Shown: piece by piece, positions 32,331 through 44,589 of the stretch | Layout: each line of letters starts with the position of its first letter | Numbering within the stretch: position 1 is the first letter of the stretch | Origin: Cunninghamia lanceolata | Lineage: Eukaryota; Streptophyta; Pinopsida; Cupressales; Cupressaceae | Assembly: GCA_027924645.1 (NCBI GenBank) | Contig: BSBN01000038.1 | Location: 248,001-312,000 of the forward strand | Length of the DNA: 64,000 nt | Direction: 5' to 3' | The notes under the pieces: generated by a model | What the model was told of the DNA's origin: nothing | The model's database searches: none | The model's input: the letters and a program-made list of their open reading frames with translations, nothing else | Position numbers and translations under genes: made by a program

Positions 32331-33440
32331 ATCCCACCAACTGCATTAAAAGCAATTATTTTGGCCACCCACTTCACAATTTTGGCAATCTGAGAAGTTG
32401 TCGGAGTGTTTGAACTAATAAGGAAGGCCAAGAAGTGGAACTTTGACAAATCGAACTTCCGAGCTTGGGCCTTCCACCTTGCAATTTACAACATTTGGAA
32501 GAGGAAGGATGAAAACCCCGACGTCTACATCTGTGTAGATATGAAGGTGTCAGGGGTTGGCCTTCACCTTTTCGCTTTATGCCATGATGTCACAGCCATG
32601 TGGCAGCTTCCCGATGTTCTACAAGCCTACCGCGAGCCCACCCAAAAGGTTTCACGGAATGGCTGAATGCCTTAGAAAAATTACTTATTAGGGATTAGTC
32701 ACCAGCCTTCTTCCTTCTTTGAAAGAATGAAGAAGAGCCAATCTCTGAACTTTGCTGCACACTTCATACACAAGTAAACCTATCGGACTTCTGACCTTGG
32801 GGCTTCTCCCCGACACTTGCCTTAAAGAAGACCGAAGGCCAAAGGCCTGAAGTTTGACCTCCGAAACACTTTGGAGAAAAAGAGCTCGTCAAACCTCGGC
32901 TTTCAGGTCCTCCACCCTCCAACTGCAACATTGAAGAAGATGAAAGGCTAAAACTCTGACCTCTGAAACCCTACAGTACTGCACCATACTTAGAATATTT
33001 TCATTACCTCAACGGACTTCAACCCTTGGCCCTTCTCCCTAACGTCTGCCATGAAGAAGACGGAAGGCTGAAGGCCTGACCTCTGACTCACTTAGACAAA
33101 TTTCAATCACTTAGGCAAATTTTGAGCCTCAAACCTGGTAGCCAATAGATAACACAAGGCAGAAAGCATGAACTCCGAACTCCAAAACTCTGACAAAGGT
33201 GAAAATACAAGGAAACACTTAGAGTTTTTTTGTACTTAATCATTTTTTGGGTTTCCTACCTTGCATTTTCAAAAGGTAAACACATGAAAACCTATGAAAG
33301 ATGTTTCTGATTGGTTATCATCAATAGGTTCAACAATGGAGGTATAGAGTGGGACACAAATGGAATACAAATGGATTTTGGGGCGAAATGGGGCATTTTG
33401 GGGACTTATTTTTAAGTCCCAGCATAATCCTCCCAATAAT
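32331..33440. other. Repeat-derived segment without a supported gene
   Basis: An open frame at 32406-32666 (+) has no recognisable similarity. Positions 32787-33095 hold diverged direct repeats around gaagaagacggaaggctgaa and ggcctgacctc (copies near 32826, 32930 and 33050). This is probably LTR or other retroelement sequence. Confidence 0.4.
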
Positions 33441-33649
33441 CCTCTAAATGAGAGTCATGCTCATAGGATGTTCCAGTGTACAAGTTATTCTTGACATAGT
33501 TTTTGCTATCATATGACAACCTTGTGGTGAAAGGATGAAAGTTGAACTTTGCCTTGAGATTTTGTCTACGTTTAGAGCATCTGAATGAGATTTGTAGGTA
33601 TTGAAGGTTAAATTGTTAGGGAAAAGATAACCTCCCTTTTTCTTCTCAT

Positions 33650-34599
33650 GACATTTCTTATTCACCTCACCATTTGTCTACAAACCTCAAGAAATATGAT
33701 ATAATTACTAACATATCGGGGTAGTTTGTATGGAGCACTTTCGAAACCTCTAATTCTCAGGTATGTAAACCTGTCATACTGGATGAAATAACTACCATAT
33801 TGTATGATAAGTTGAGCTTATTCTGGAGAGATCTTGAACCCAATATCACCATCTAATCTCCTCACATTTAACATACAAAAGGCATCATTTACCCTCCTAT
33901 AATCTTTATTTCCTACCTCCATTTGCAGTTGTGGATAAAAATCATATATTTGGGTTTTATTATAAAAAACTCTTACAATTCTCAAGCCTGGCCACATATC
34001 CATACTAGCAATAACATAGAAAAGGTAGGAGGACATGTAGAAGTACTAATTATTTTGGAAATTCACCAATTGATCACAGATATGATCACTTATCATTTGG
34101 GCTCAATCCACATACTAAGAACCATACCCAATAATGATGATGAATTGGCACATCCAGTGCTCAAAGGTACTGATATCTTTATTTCCCAACACTCTGTGGA
34201 GCAAAGTGATAATATATGAGACATCTTCTTTGAAGTAGGCTCTTGCAGTCCTTTTGGAATTTGAGATTTACCCTTTTTCTCCACTTTTAACCAGTGTTTA
34301 CCAATGTTGGTCAGGCACAAATCCTTCTTATCTAAGTAGTAGTCCCATCCTTTTTGTATGTTCATATCAACGTTTTCATCCCTAATTGATAATCTAAGAG
34401 TGATCCCTAAGGATGGGCCATCTAATCTTGCAATGACTCTTCCCTTAGTTTTTCTTACCTCTCTAGACTTTGGGTGATAATTTCTAACATATGCCAATAC
34501 CAACTCAAGGCATTGTACTGCGATTGGGTATCCATGTGCGTGAGCTAACCCACTCACAAAAGTTATTTGCACCATAGGAGCTCTCAGGTTAGTATTCAT
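33650..34599 (-). pseudogene. Retroelement-type coding relic, function unknown
   Basis: The longest open part (34599-34093, 168 codons) contains ELVLAYVRNYHPKSREVRK and GRVIARLDGPSLGITLRL. Further left, after stops, come SMDMWPGLRIVRVFYNK (about 33990) and FTYLRIRGFESAPYKLPRY (about 33760). The order and style resemble an accessory or gag-like protein seen in gymnosperm retrotransposons, but I cannot name the family. Several stops make it non-functional. Confidence 0.4.
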
Positions 34600-36480
34600 T
34601 CTTTGCCAAAAGTCTTCTAAATCTATATGCCCTAGGTCGCTATCTTTTACTTCGGCAAGAGGGTTTTGAACTATAATAGAATGATCATATCCTTAATACT
34701 TATACTTCATTTTATGTGGTTTTTATAGCAACCAAGTTAAACAAGCAAGGGCTTTGAGTATGTTTTGATGAGTGGCAAAAAAAATAGCCTAAGTTTCTTA
34801 AGACAAGGGATACACGGAATGAACAAAGCTCATGAAATACTAGCGGTGAACAAGGACTTTGTGTAAAGATGAATGAAAATGTAGGAGTAGAGTACAAAGA
34901 AATTGGGTGTAATGCAAGCAACTAACCTATTGTTCAGTTGAGGAGGAAAAGGTGTGTTGTATTGGAGAGCTTTGATGGCAGTAGGGATAACAGCAAACTT
35001 CAAAAGTTGAATGGTGAAAGTGAGCTCGAAAAACCTTTTAAATAACCAAAATTAGGTTTTTTCATTGAAGTTAGAAAGTTCTTGATTTCTTTGATTCACC
35101 GAAATTAATGTTGGAAGCCTTTTCGACAATTTCACAAATTTTAGAATTGACAAACTTCTTTTTGAGGAAATTTAAAGTTTGCAAACTTTCAAATCTCTTG
35201 AGTTTGTTATAATTGTGATGCATTTTTGACATGTTGACAAAAACCAAACTCATGAATTTTATCCCTTTCAAACTTTTTCACCATAGTTTGAAAACTCAGA
35301 CTTGGAGAGTACTCGACAAGCCAAAAATTTCTGACTAAGAGAGTACTCGGCGAAACCTCAGTAAAAACTCGGCAAAACTTGACAACTTAAAAAACGCTTA
35401 ATTTTTTCAAAAAAAAACATAAATTTTATGCAAAATACAGCTAGAAAATGTACCAAATGAGTTTGGTTGGGGGTTTGGGGGCAATGCTCCCAGTGGGGTC
35501 AAGGGGTAGTGCCCAAATCAAGACCTTCAAAACCACACAGACCTTCATGATGCACACCATTTTCATAATTTTTTAAAAAGGCAAAAAACAATGCTTATAA
35601 CACCAAAAAAACAGAGTTTTGGAGTGTTTTTTTCCACAATTTTGATGTATTGCTGATGCAACAAGTCAAGTATTTGGAAAAACTTGCCGAGTTTTTGGTG
35701 AGTCTCTGCGAGTACTCGCCGATTTTTTCCAAATGCTCTACAAAAAAACTTGGAGAGTAAACCTTGTGAGTACTCACGGAGCAAAAAATCTCGCAAGTAC
35801 TCGGCGACTCGAAGAGTTTGCAAACTATGCTTTTGCACCACTTATTCCTTTGGCACAGAGTTAAAACTTTGAACTTTACACTTCCAACTGTTGCAAATAT
35901 CTTTTTCTTTGATGTTTCAGTGAAATTGCGAACGTAAGAGCTCTGTTTCAATGCTTCACAAGGTTCGTGAAATGAGAATTTTGCTAAAAACTCTATAAAT
36001 TCTTCACTTTGCTTGGCTTGTAAACTTTAGAAATTTCCCAAAGAGCATCATTTTCGTCGAAAAGTAAGGTTCACGAACTTATGGAATCTCTAAAAATATA
36101 AAAGAGTCTTCGATGAAAACATCATTTTCGGTGAAAGGTAAAGTTCACGAACTGAGAAAACCGTTGAAAAAGGGGAGAAGAAAGACTAGGAAAAGGACAA
36201 CCTTTTTGACGAAATGGATAGTTAGTGAACTTAAAGTTTTACCGAAAACTAGTAAAGAAAACAAGTTTTTAGGGGAATTGGTAGGTTTGCTCACGAACCT
36301 TCCAAAAGGCTTGTCAAAAGGGATTTTTGTTGAAAAGAAAAGATTTTGCATCACTTACAATAGATTCAAGGTTAGACTTGGGACAAGGATTTCACACAAG
36401 ACATTTCCTAGTGAAGAAAAAGCTAACTTGAAGAAAGTGAGGGAATGACTTAAACACAAAAATGATACAAAATTTCCCAT
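34600..36480. repeat. Low-complexity repeat region with GAGTACTC palindromes
   Basis: The palindrome gagtactc occurs at 35307, 35341, 35710 and 35768, with the variant aagtactc at 35795; most copies sit in actcggcga-like contexts. Near-duplicate segments around catcattttcg and ttcacgaact occur at 36045-36080 and 36120-36155. A plus-strand open frame (36113-36448) is lysine-rich and built of the same repeats; I do not call it a gene. The region may be an old LTR. Confidence 0.45.
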
Positions 36481-37860
36481 AAAAATTTAGGACAAAATTT
36501 GAGATAGCATCCCTGCTTGGCTCACAATTTGAGCCTTCTCATTCGTTGGCAAGGTTACAAGTTCCATTCTTGTCGGGGTCTTTCATGTTGCTCTTGCCCA
36601 TTCAGTAATTTCAATGAGGACATATGCCTTCTCCCTTGCCCAATTCTGTGTTCCCCTTATCATCAGCAACTCACTTTCACTTTACTTCATTTTAGAAGTA
36701 GCTCTCCTTAGAGGTTATTTACATCTTTTCTTTGACTATTCTTTCATGTCATAAAATTTCACAATATTCTCATTATAAATATATGATTTCTTTCATTTTC
36801 TTATGATAAATTGGGCACACCAATTCAGTGGTATAAATATGGTTTCATTGCAATTGAAAAATTAAGTGGTGGAATCTATTATGCTCAAAGAAGCTTTCAA
36901 CATGTGAATAGAGCTCAAACTCATCTTTGTTTATTTCATAGGGAAAATTACCACTAGGTTGTCACATCTAGTGGACATCAAATGTATCAAAATGTAACGT
37001 AAGGACAAGTATCGTGGATGTTATTAAAATTTCCAGTGTCAAATATCCATGCATCCCTTTGAATTTCTTGTATTAATTCCATTCTTAGCTTTAATATTCT
37101 TTGAGAACATTAAATTAGATTGTTTCAATGTTTGTGTTAAACTTATTTCTTCTTGTAATTTGTCTGTCCTACTGTGGAGAACTTGTATCTCTTATCATAG
37201 AATGCAATTTGAAATGAGTCAATTTATGTCCTTAGATTTGATTAAATGTTATGCGACACCTGATAAAACCTACATTCACAATTAGAAGCTTAGCTTTAGA
37301 GAGCCACTCCACCAAGGAAACAACTACCCCTACGAGATGAGTGAGCCCCTTCGCCCCCTGACCCACATCCCCCCTCCCCCAACCAAAAAAGGCCAAAACT
37401 CTAGCCATAAAAGTAGAAGAATAGTTACTTATTAATGATTTAATTGTTCAATGATAGATGACATTTATGCTTCATCAAGCACCCCTATCTAGCAGTTATT
37501 CAACTATAATTATTTAATTTCGAGATTTTATCTTAGATTAGCAAGTCTATTGACATTTTTTTAAGACCTCTTATAAAATGCTAAGCTTCTCTATTGACCC
37601 AATACTTCTTTCCAATTCATAGTACATTTTATACAAATTGTCATGACCATTGCACCTCTTTTCACTACAAGTACTAGTTATAATAAACCATTCCATCAAA
37701 ACAAACCCAAAACTAAATGATAATTGACATGGCCATACAAATTTCTCCATTACACAATAGAAACCTTCAATTAATTTAATAATAACAAAAACCTTTGCCT
37801 TGCTCCACCAACCAACCATATTTCAGATACTTCTAGCTCAATTTTTTTTTTTGGAGAGCA
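36481..37860. other. Gene-free segment upstream of VHA-c
   Basis: No coding region or element end recognised. A C-rich patch lies at 37330-37390. Confidence 0.5.
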
Positions 37861-38049
37861 AAGTTACACCTTACAAAGCCTTTTGGAACAATTAACAATT
37901 CAAATGATTTGTTTTTCCCAAACATTCGAAGAGGTGTTCATACAGACTTGAAGCTTCATTTTGCATGCGAATCGGGTGCATGTAATTTGGATTTCGGGGT
38001 TGTGCTTAATCAGATCTCACATCAAAAACCATTTTGCATTGAGGATAAT

Positions 38050-38156
38050 CAGAATTAGTGTGGCAGTTAGTTGCTTCTCCATATTTATGTAAGAAAAGCC
38101 ACAAAGTGAGCGTGTGTGTGGAGGAAGAGAAAAGAGAAAAGAGAAAAGAGAAAAGA
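38050..38156 (+). promoter_or_regulatory. VHA-c: Putative core promoter and 5' leader of VHA-c
   Basis: A TATA-like word (tatttat, about 38082-38088) lies about 70 bp before the start codon. The leader just before the ATG is a purine-rich tandem of gagaaaa units (38122-38156). The start context is aagaATGG, with A at -3 and G at +4. No transcript evidence is available, so the transcription start is a guess. Confidence 0.35.
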
Positions 38157-38235
38157 ATGGCGGATGGATTCAGCGGCGATGAGACAGCTCCATTCTTCGG
38201 CTTCCTTGGCGCTGCGGCAGCTCTCGTGTTCTCCT
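38157..38235 (+). CDS. VHA-c: V-type H+-ATPase subunit c (16 kDa proteolipid), exon 1
   Basis: This exon starts the proteolipid subunit that forms the rotating membrane ring of the V-ATPase, which pumps protons into vacuoles and endomembrane compartments. It encodes 26 residues plus the first base of a cysteine codon: [20 protein letters not shown] and then AALVFS, the conserved N-terminus and first half of transmembrane helix 1. The ATG at 38157 is chosen because it aligns with the known family start; the frame is open further upstream without similarity. The splice donor after T38235 is GTATGT. The junction rebuilds TGT (Cys) with the GT at the start of exon 2, so the intron is phase 1. There are no disabling changes. 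Confidence 0.95.
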
Positions 38236-38811
38236 GTATGTCTTATAAATCACAAACACATTAATTAAATCCAGTCTTAGAAAGCAAAATGGGATCTTTC
38301 ATTTCTTTTCCTTTTATTTTTGCATAAACACCATCTCGCACCAGTAAAGAAAGAAGAAAAACCAATGAGGCCTCTTTTTGTCGCGGCTTTGATTTACCTG
38401 TGAAACCATGCCTGATGTTGGATTGACCAGTAGTGAAATATTTTCTCTGTATGTGATTATGTAGGTTGGATTTTAGGTTCAATAGGGTGTGGGTTTTCAT
38501 CAATCCAATCGGATGCTTTTTATGTTGTTTGTTACCCAAAGGGGAAGCACTACGCAGATAGCACGCTGTGAAACGCCGAAGACCTTCTGTATAAGAAGTC
38601 ATGCCCGAGGTTATTTCTTCTGTCAAAATTCACCCAGGACTTGCTACCTACCAATAATATGAAAGCAAGTTTCATCAGCACAGAAAATTTTCCATCTTGG
38701 CACAAAACCATGGCCCTCTGAAGTTCACCCCATACTCCCTTTTTGATTGCAAAAAAGGGTAGTGTCTGGACAAAGAAGACTACTCATAAGGACTTAATCA
38801 TCATCCACCTT

Positions 38812-38960
38812 TTTATCTTTAATGAACTCAACAAAATAAGAGGAATCTTTGATGAAAGAGCTTAACTGTTCTACCAGTGGTTTAATTTTCTTATGAAGGA
38901 AAGAGGCTAGTTTGTGAGTTGAAGAGCCCACAGTGTCGACAATGGGTCTTAATTGTACAT
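38812..38960 (-). pseudogene. Penelope-like element RT fragment, copy 1
   Basis: The minus strand reads LRPIVDTVGSSTHKLASFLH, then KKIKPLVEQLSSFIKDSSYF and VEFIKDKKVDDD before a stop. The pattern LRPIV..GS.THKLA.FL...PL..... SFIK(D/N)S.(Y/H)FV is typical of Penelope-like RTs, in the part before the catalytic YxDD. Only this short part is present. Confidence 0.75.
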
Positions 38961-39008
38961 TGTCTTTTTGACGTCCAATATTCTTTTAAACTGCATAAGA
39001 TCAGAAAC

Positions 39009-39127
39009 TTGATACCTTCCTTGAAATATCGAAGAGAGCTCCTTCAAAACTATGGGGTCTGTAAGATAGATTGCTTTTGTCGAACTCCCTACATTGGTGA
39101 AACTGGTTGTTCGATTAACACGAGGAT
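39009..39127 (+). pseudogene. Penelope-like GIY-YIG endonuclease fragment, copy 1
   Basis: On the plus strand LPSL-type sequence RNLIPSLKYRRELLQNY precedes GVCKIDCFC and PYIGETGCSINTRI. This corresponds to the GIY and YIG halves (GVC-KI and YIG) of the endonuclease that lies downstream of RT in canonical Penelope-like elements. It is cut off after the INTRI segment by the next repeat copy. Confidence 0.75.
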
Positions 39128-39307
39128 TTCATCATCATCCACCTTTTTATCTTTAATGAACTCAACAAAATAAGAGGAATCTCTGATGAAAGAGCTTGAC
39201 TGTTCTACCAGTGGTTTAATTTTCATATGCAGGAAAGAGGCTAGTTTGAAAGTTGAAGAGTCCACAGTGTCGTTACAATGGGCTTTAATTGGACATTGCC
39301 TTTTTGA
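39128..39307 (-). pseudogene. Penelope-like element RT fragment, copy 2
   Basis: This is the same RT part as copy 1: STFKLASFLHMKIKPLVEQS and SFIRDSSYFVEFIKDKKVDD, then DEILVLIE. Open for 73 codons. Confidence 0.8.
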
Positions 39308-39329
39308 CATCTAATATTATTTTAAACTG

Positions 39330-39554
39330 CATAAGATTAGAAACTTGATACCTTCCTTGAAATATCAAAGAGAGCTCCTTCAAAACTATGGGGTCTGTAA
39401 GATAGATTGCTTTTGTGGAACTCCTTGCATTGGTGAAACCTGTTGTTCGATTAACACAAGGATCAAGGAGCATGTTGCTGAACATTTGGTCAATACCAGG
39501 CACCACATCTGCTTAGAGACACCTAAAGTCCTTGCGAAGCAGAAAAATCTTTGA
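39330..39554 (+). pseudogene. Penelope-like GIY-YIG endonuclease fragment, copy 2
   Basis: GVCKIDCFCGTPCIGETCC is followed by SINTRIKEHVAEHLVNTRHH and ICLETPKVLAKQ. It has the GIY-YIG core plus the RIKEH and AEH...T.H segment expected after it. The Tyr of YIG is Cys here. It is the longest endonuclease piece, and it lies on the strand opposite to the adjacent RT piece. Confidence 0.8.
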
Positions 39555-40379
39555 AAGAGAAAGTTGAAGGAAGCATTTGAAATTAGTAAACACCTTCATA
39601 ACCTCAGCAGAAATGAGGGTTGGGGTTTTAGCTTTTCTGGGCAAGTGATAATAAACTCAATTAGATGCAATCTTCCCACTCCTTGCTGATTTTCAGTTGA
39701 ACCCTCCACATCTTCTCTCACTCCCTTCATGGTTTTCCTTCTAACCTTCTCACCTCTTAACAAGTCTTTCTTCCACCCTTCACTCGTTTTCTTCTCAAAG
39801 TTTTCCCCTTTCTGTCTCTCTCTTCCTTGTCTTTGATGCATGCTGTTTTCCTTTTCTTTCCCATTTATCCCTTTCCATAGTTAATTTTTATTCCCTCCCC
39901 GTGGCAACCCCTACAATCCCCCCTTTTTCCTCACCCTTTCATTAGGTGTTTCTCGTTACCAGTCCCTCTTTTTTTCATCTCGTTTTCATAACCTTCTCTT
40001 TATTTTAATTTAATAAATTTATTACATCATATCATATTATATATTTTTATTATATTATGTTATTGTTACTTTCATCATATTCTTTTAATTCTATCTTTGA
40101 TTTTTCCTTTAACTTAACTTTTCCATCTCTTTTAAATTTCTCTCTTCTCTTAAAGTCTAGGTTTTTACTTCTTGTGCCTCCTAAGCACCCTCTCCTTGGC
40201 AAAACATGGTCTTTGTATTATGCTAAAACTGCATCCACCTATGTTTATTTCCTCATCTCAATTATGGATTATAGAGAGTGATCTAAAACGTTGATGCAAA
40301 CAAAACAAGCACAGTTATTTCTAGAAACAATTCACATTGTTCATGCCTATCAGCACTCATGAACAACTTAAAAGAAAGG

Positions 40380-40878
40380 AACACAACCTGTTTGTCTATC
40401 AGATTACTCGAAGAGTGCTGCTGAAATAGTAGGATGGTTGATTCCTGGAAGAAGACTTTTGATGCTTCTCCAGACATCCAGCAACTCATCAAGGGTACCC
40501 TGACCTCCATGCAACCATCCATCTCACATGGCAACAAGATCTTTTAGCATCAAGGTCTGATTAAGGCCAAGTTAATCTATATATATGTATATTTCAAGGC
40601 AAAGTTGATGCAATTATGCTAGATGAAAAGGAGGGAACACAACTGGCTATCAGATTACTTGGAAAATTCTGCCAAAATCGTAGGATGGCTGTTTTTGGGA
40701 AGAAGCCTTTTGATGCTTCTCTAGACATCTGGCAACGCATCAAGGGTCGCTTGACCTCTATACAACTATCCATCTTGCAGTCAATAAGGCCATTCAGCAT
40801 CGAGGTCTGTTCAAGGTCAAGTCAATCTAGACATTCGTATGTTTCAAGGCAATCCAATCCGTTGCGCTAGATGAAAAG
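40380..40878 (+). repeat. About 250-bp tandem duplication
   Basis: Two diverged copies (aacacaac at 40380 and 40636; tagatgaaaag at 40620 and 40868) share cttttgatgcttctc and atcaagggt words. The sequence is coding-like on the plus strand and belongs to the retroelement relic that follows. Confidence 0.7.
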
Positions 40879-40889
40879 TTTCGGCAACT

Positions 40890-42345
40890 TGAAGCTGACT
40901 TCTTTTTTCAGTTGCTTCACTGATGTTGAGAAGATTACTTTTGAAGATGTCCATATTGGTCTCACATTGTTGGAAAAGTCTCCATTATCATGAATTCTAA
41001 CCTATTCAAACTTGGGAGAAGTTCCTCAATGCTGTATCTGAATAATACTATCCTCTTAAGTCCTATGATGACAAGGATGTTAAGTTCCAGTAGTTATGCC
41101 AATGTAAGGATCAGTCGCTGCAAGACTACATCAACGAGTTACGTGACTACCTCATATGGCCACACATTGTTGAGACAAAGTAAAATGAAGTGCTAAAGTA
41201 CAAAATTGGGCTTTTCCTTTATATCCATGCTAAAATGGAATTCCTCATTTTCAATACATTTGGGCAAACCTACTGCCATTCCTCCAAGATGGAAGCAAAA
41301 GCCAAGATGAAGTAGAATCTCACCTCTTCTTCATCTAGCGCCATGCATAAGAATCAGCCAACATCTGACAAACATTGTATAGGCAATAGATCTCGTGCCC
41401 AAGAAAACAACCACCATTGTCACAATGTAAAGTTCTCAATGTTTGCAATATCAGACAAAGAAAAGAAGGCACAGAGGGGATAAGTAGTGTCACTATCACC
41501 ACACAAACACCCACAATGATTTTGAATGCTACGCACAACAATCCTTGATTGTGTAGTCTACATCAAGTCTTGTGAAAGCAGAAGACATTGATCCAGATGC
41601 TACTTGTCTGATCACCAACACCTCTCACACTGAGTTTTTTGAGGAGTCTGAGCGTCTCATCCATTTCATGTTGGGTCAATGATCAGCTCCTCCACATGTC
41701 ATCTACAATGGGAGCTAGAAAAATAACATTGCATAAGATGCTGTCAAGCACCTAGGCCTTGCAATTGAAGAACACCCTCAACCATGCTCTCTCGGTTGCC
41801 TGCAACAAGGTAAAGTTATTCAAGTCAAGTGCCAATGCATTTCAAGTATCAAATCTAGCCCATGCATGATAATTGCATTGTTTGAGATATGTGATTTTGC
41901 TTGGCAAACCGTACATCTATGACTCTGATGATTTCTGCAGAGATAAGACCACATATTTGGACCATCAAGATATAAGGCTGTATTTTTTTCACAGTTATGG
42001 AATCTCTTTTGAAAACCAAAGTCAGTTTGGTATCAGTCAAGCAAGGTCGCAAAATTGTCACATACATGGAAGATACAGTTGCTCATGGTATACCCTAATA
42101 TACCTGAGTGCCAGGGTAAGCAGGTGTTCGCAAGACACCAAGAACCATATACGACACTGTAACATAAACAGATTGATCAACTACTGCAACAGTATGGGAT
42201 GTCTTTGATGAGCCCAAAGGTGTTCCAATGCATAGAATGATAAATCATCAGATCAACCTAATTCCAAGATCCCCTCTTCTGAATGTTTGCTGTACCACAG
42301 ATCCATTTGCAAGAATGATGAGATCTGGCGAATCCTCTTGGACAA
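40890..42345 (+). pseudogene. Ty3/gypsy gag-pol relic
   Basis: A plus-strand frame with many stops contains QTWEKFLNAVSE, YYPLKSYDDKDVKFQ and LQDYINELRDYLIWPHIVET (41000-41170), a Gag core pattern. Later come TVMESLLKTKVSLVSVKQGR (about 42000) and DVFDEPKGVPMHRMINHQIN (about 42200), the latter typical of the segment leading into a Ty3 RT. The element is old and fragmentary; no LTRs were found. Confidence 0.6.
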
Positions 42346-44510
42346 GGATGGTATCTCATCAATGATATATACTCTTTGAATAATTTTGTGCTTCAAAATC
42401 TGGAGTTTGACTTCCCTCAATTTGAATAGTTTTAGAATTTTCTGGAGAAGACTTAACCTGAACATATGATTCTTAATTAATTGTGTTTATGAATCTTTTG
42501 TATAGGTTTTGTCAATTGTACAGTGCAAAACTTTCTGATGTACCATATGCTGCTCCAAGTCAAAAGAACTTTATGTTACTTTTTGCGCACAATTGTACTG
42601 CATGATGAAATTTCATCACAATGAACTAATAAATTCTCATTGACAGTATAGCTTCATCATCTTCCCTCTATGTTGGAGAAGAAGGGGATCATTGTTATTC
42701 AAGAGAAGGCCCTCCTTTGGGGTCTAGTTTAATGACTCTGTAACTGTTCAGCTCTATGTGAAGAGGGACGTGGAGGAAGGGATCTATTGTTCATGTTCAA
42801 CAGTAGTTGTTGCATGATTTGTGTCATCATTCTCAAACCCCTGCTCTTACTGTGCATATTCAGAACCAAAGTATGGAGTATTAGATTTGTTCCTATGATC
42901 ACATTAAATTGTTGCCTACTTAAACTCTTGACTTCATTTAAATGTTCCCTTTTAAACTGTCTCAACTTCATGCTGAGACGAATCTGTACTTTTAGAATTA
43001 TCATATTTGCTTGTTGTGGCAGTTCCACTTAACTCACAATTGTGTTCATACCAGCCATTAGTCTTTTGATGCACTGACTTCATAATTTGAAGCTGAAACA
43101 TGTAGTATGTCAAGTTTCTTGTGAGCCTGAATCCCCTAGGATAAGGATTATATCTTGTTTGTCATATATACTCTTTGAATTTATTTGTGTTTCAATTTCT
43201 TGAGGTTGACTTCTCTTTACTTGCATAGTTTCAGAAATTTCTTTGATAACTTAAATTGGACATATTATTCTTCATTGATGAAGAGTTTACCAACCATTCC
43301 CATAGGTTTTGTCAATTTACAGGCAAAAGTTGTGATGCTTGCTGCTAAAATTTCTCACGCACCATATGCTACTCCAAGTTTAAAAAACTATTTGTACAAT
43401 TGTACTTATAATTGCTTTAGCATGATGGTCAATTGAAATTACATTATGATGAACTAATAAATTTGCATTGATAGTAGCTTCATCATCTTGAGCTCTCTGT
43501 GTTGGAGAAGAAGGGGGTTACTGTGATTCAAAAGAAGGTTCTCTTATGGGTAACCATTTAGCCCTATATGAAGAGTGATTAGAAGGAAAGGATTTATTGT
43601 TCGTATTCAATAGTAGTAGGTGCACGATTTGTGTCATTATTCTCACCTCTCTGCTTTACTGTTCATTTTCTGAACCAAACATGGATCATTAGATTTGTTC
43701 CTATGATCACATCAATTTGTTGCATACTTAGACTCTTGACTTCATTCGCACATTCCTTTTTAAGCTGCTTATCTTCATGCTGAGATACCTCTGTACTTTT
43801 ATAATCATCATCAATTGCATTTGATTTACAATTGTGCTTACACCAGCCATTAGTGCATTTTTTGATGCTTGGACTTCAGAACTTGAAGCTGGAACATTTA
43901 GCATATCAAGTTTCTTGTATGCTGGAATCCACTGGGACAAGGATTGCATCTTGTCTGCAATATATACACTTTTGTGCTTAACAATTTTGAATTTGACTTT
44001 CTTCAACTTGCATACTTTCAGAAATTTCATGAGGAGGCTTAACCTGGCTGTATGATTCTTCATCAATAGAGAATTTTATGAACCATTTCTATAGGTTTTG
44101 TCAAATTTACAGGCAAATTCGTGTTGTTTATTGCAAAAATTTCTCAAGTACCATATGCCTCTCCAAGTTAAAAGAACTTCTTGTTTCTTTCTGTACAATT
44201 GCACTTTTAGTTTCTTTAGCACAATGGGCAATTGAAATCACATCATGATGAACTAATGAATTCTTAATGACAATAGCTTCATCATCTTAAACCTTCTGAG
44301 GGATCACTGTGATTCAATAGAAGGCGTCTTGTTTGGGTCTACTTTTCTGGTTCTGTAATTTTGCAACCCTATGTGAAGAGATGAGAAGGAAAGGATCTAA
44401 TGTTCATCTTCAACAGTAGTTGTTGCATGATCTGTGTCATTATTCTGAAATCCCTGCTTGTACCATCCATATTCTGATTCAAAGGATGGAGCCTTTCTTC
44501 CTTAACCTGT
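42345..44510. repeat. Three-copy tandem repeat with 803-810-bp period
   Basis: The landmark gtgtcatNattct occurs at 42821, 43631 and 44434. The landmark ataggttttgtcaa occurs near 42505, 43305 and 44093. The copies also share ccatatgcNNctccaagt, gttggagaagaaggg (first two copies) and ctatgtgaagag. The copies are clearly diverged. Minus-strand open stretches of up to 112 codons occur in them, but without recognisable domains. Confidence 0.85.
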
Positions 44511-44589
44511 TATAGGGCTGTTTTATATCTTCACATTGCAGTCTGGCAGAGTCACAACTTTAATACCCACTGTTATGAACATAAAAAAA

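Larger units (their letters stand above)
38801..39460. repeat. Tandem duplication (about 331 bp) containing Penelope-like fragments
   Basis: Copies start with catcatccacctttttatc at about 38801 and 39132 and stay near-identical to gttgttcgattaacac (about 39118 and 39450). Each copy contains a minus-strand RT fragment and a plus-strand GIY-YIG fragment. Confidence 0.9.

Noticed and set aside
33818..34219. Plus-strand open frame at 33923-34219
   Set aside because: It is antisense to the better supported minus-strand retroelement relic.
36113..36448. 111-codon plus-strand open frame, lysine-rich
   Set aside because: It is made of locally repeated sequence (ttcacgaac and similar words), has no recognisable domain, and looks like chance in a purine-rich stretch.
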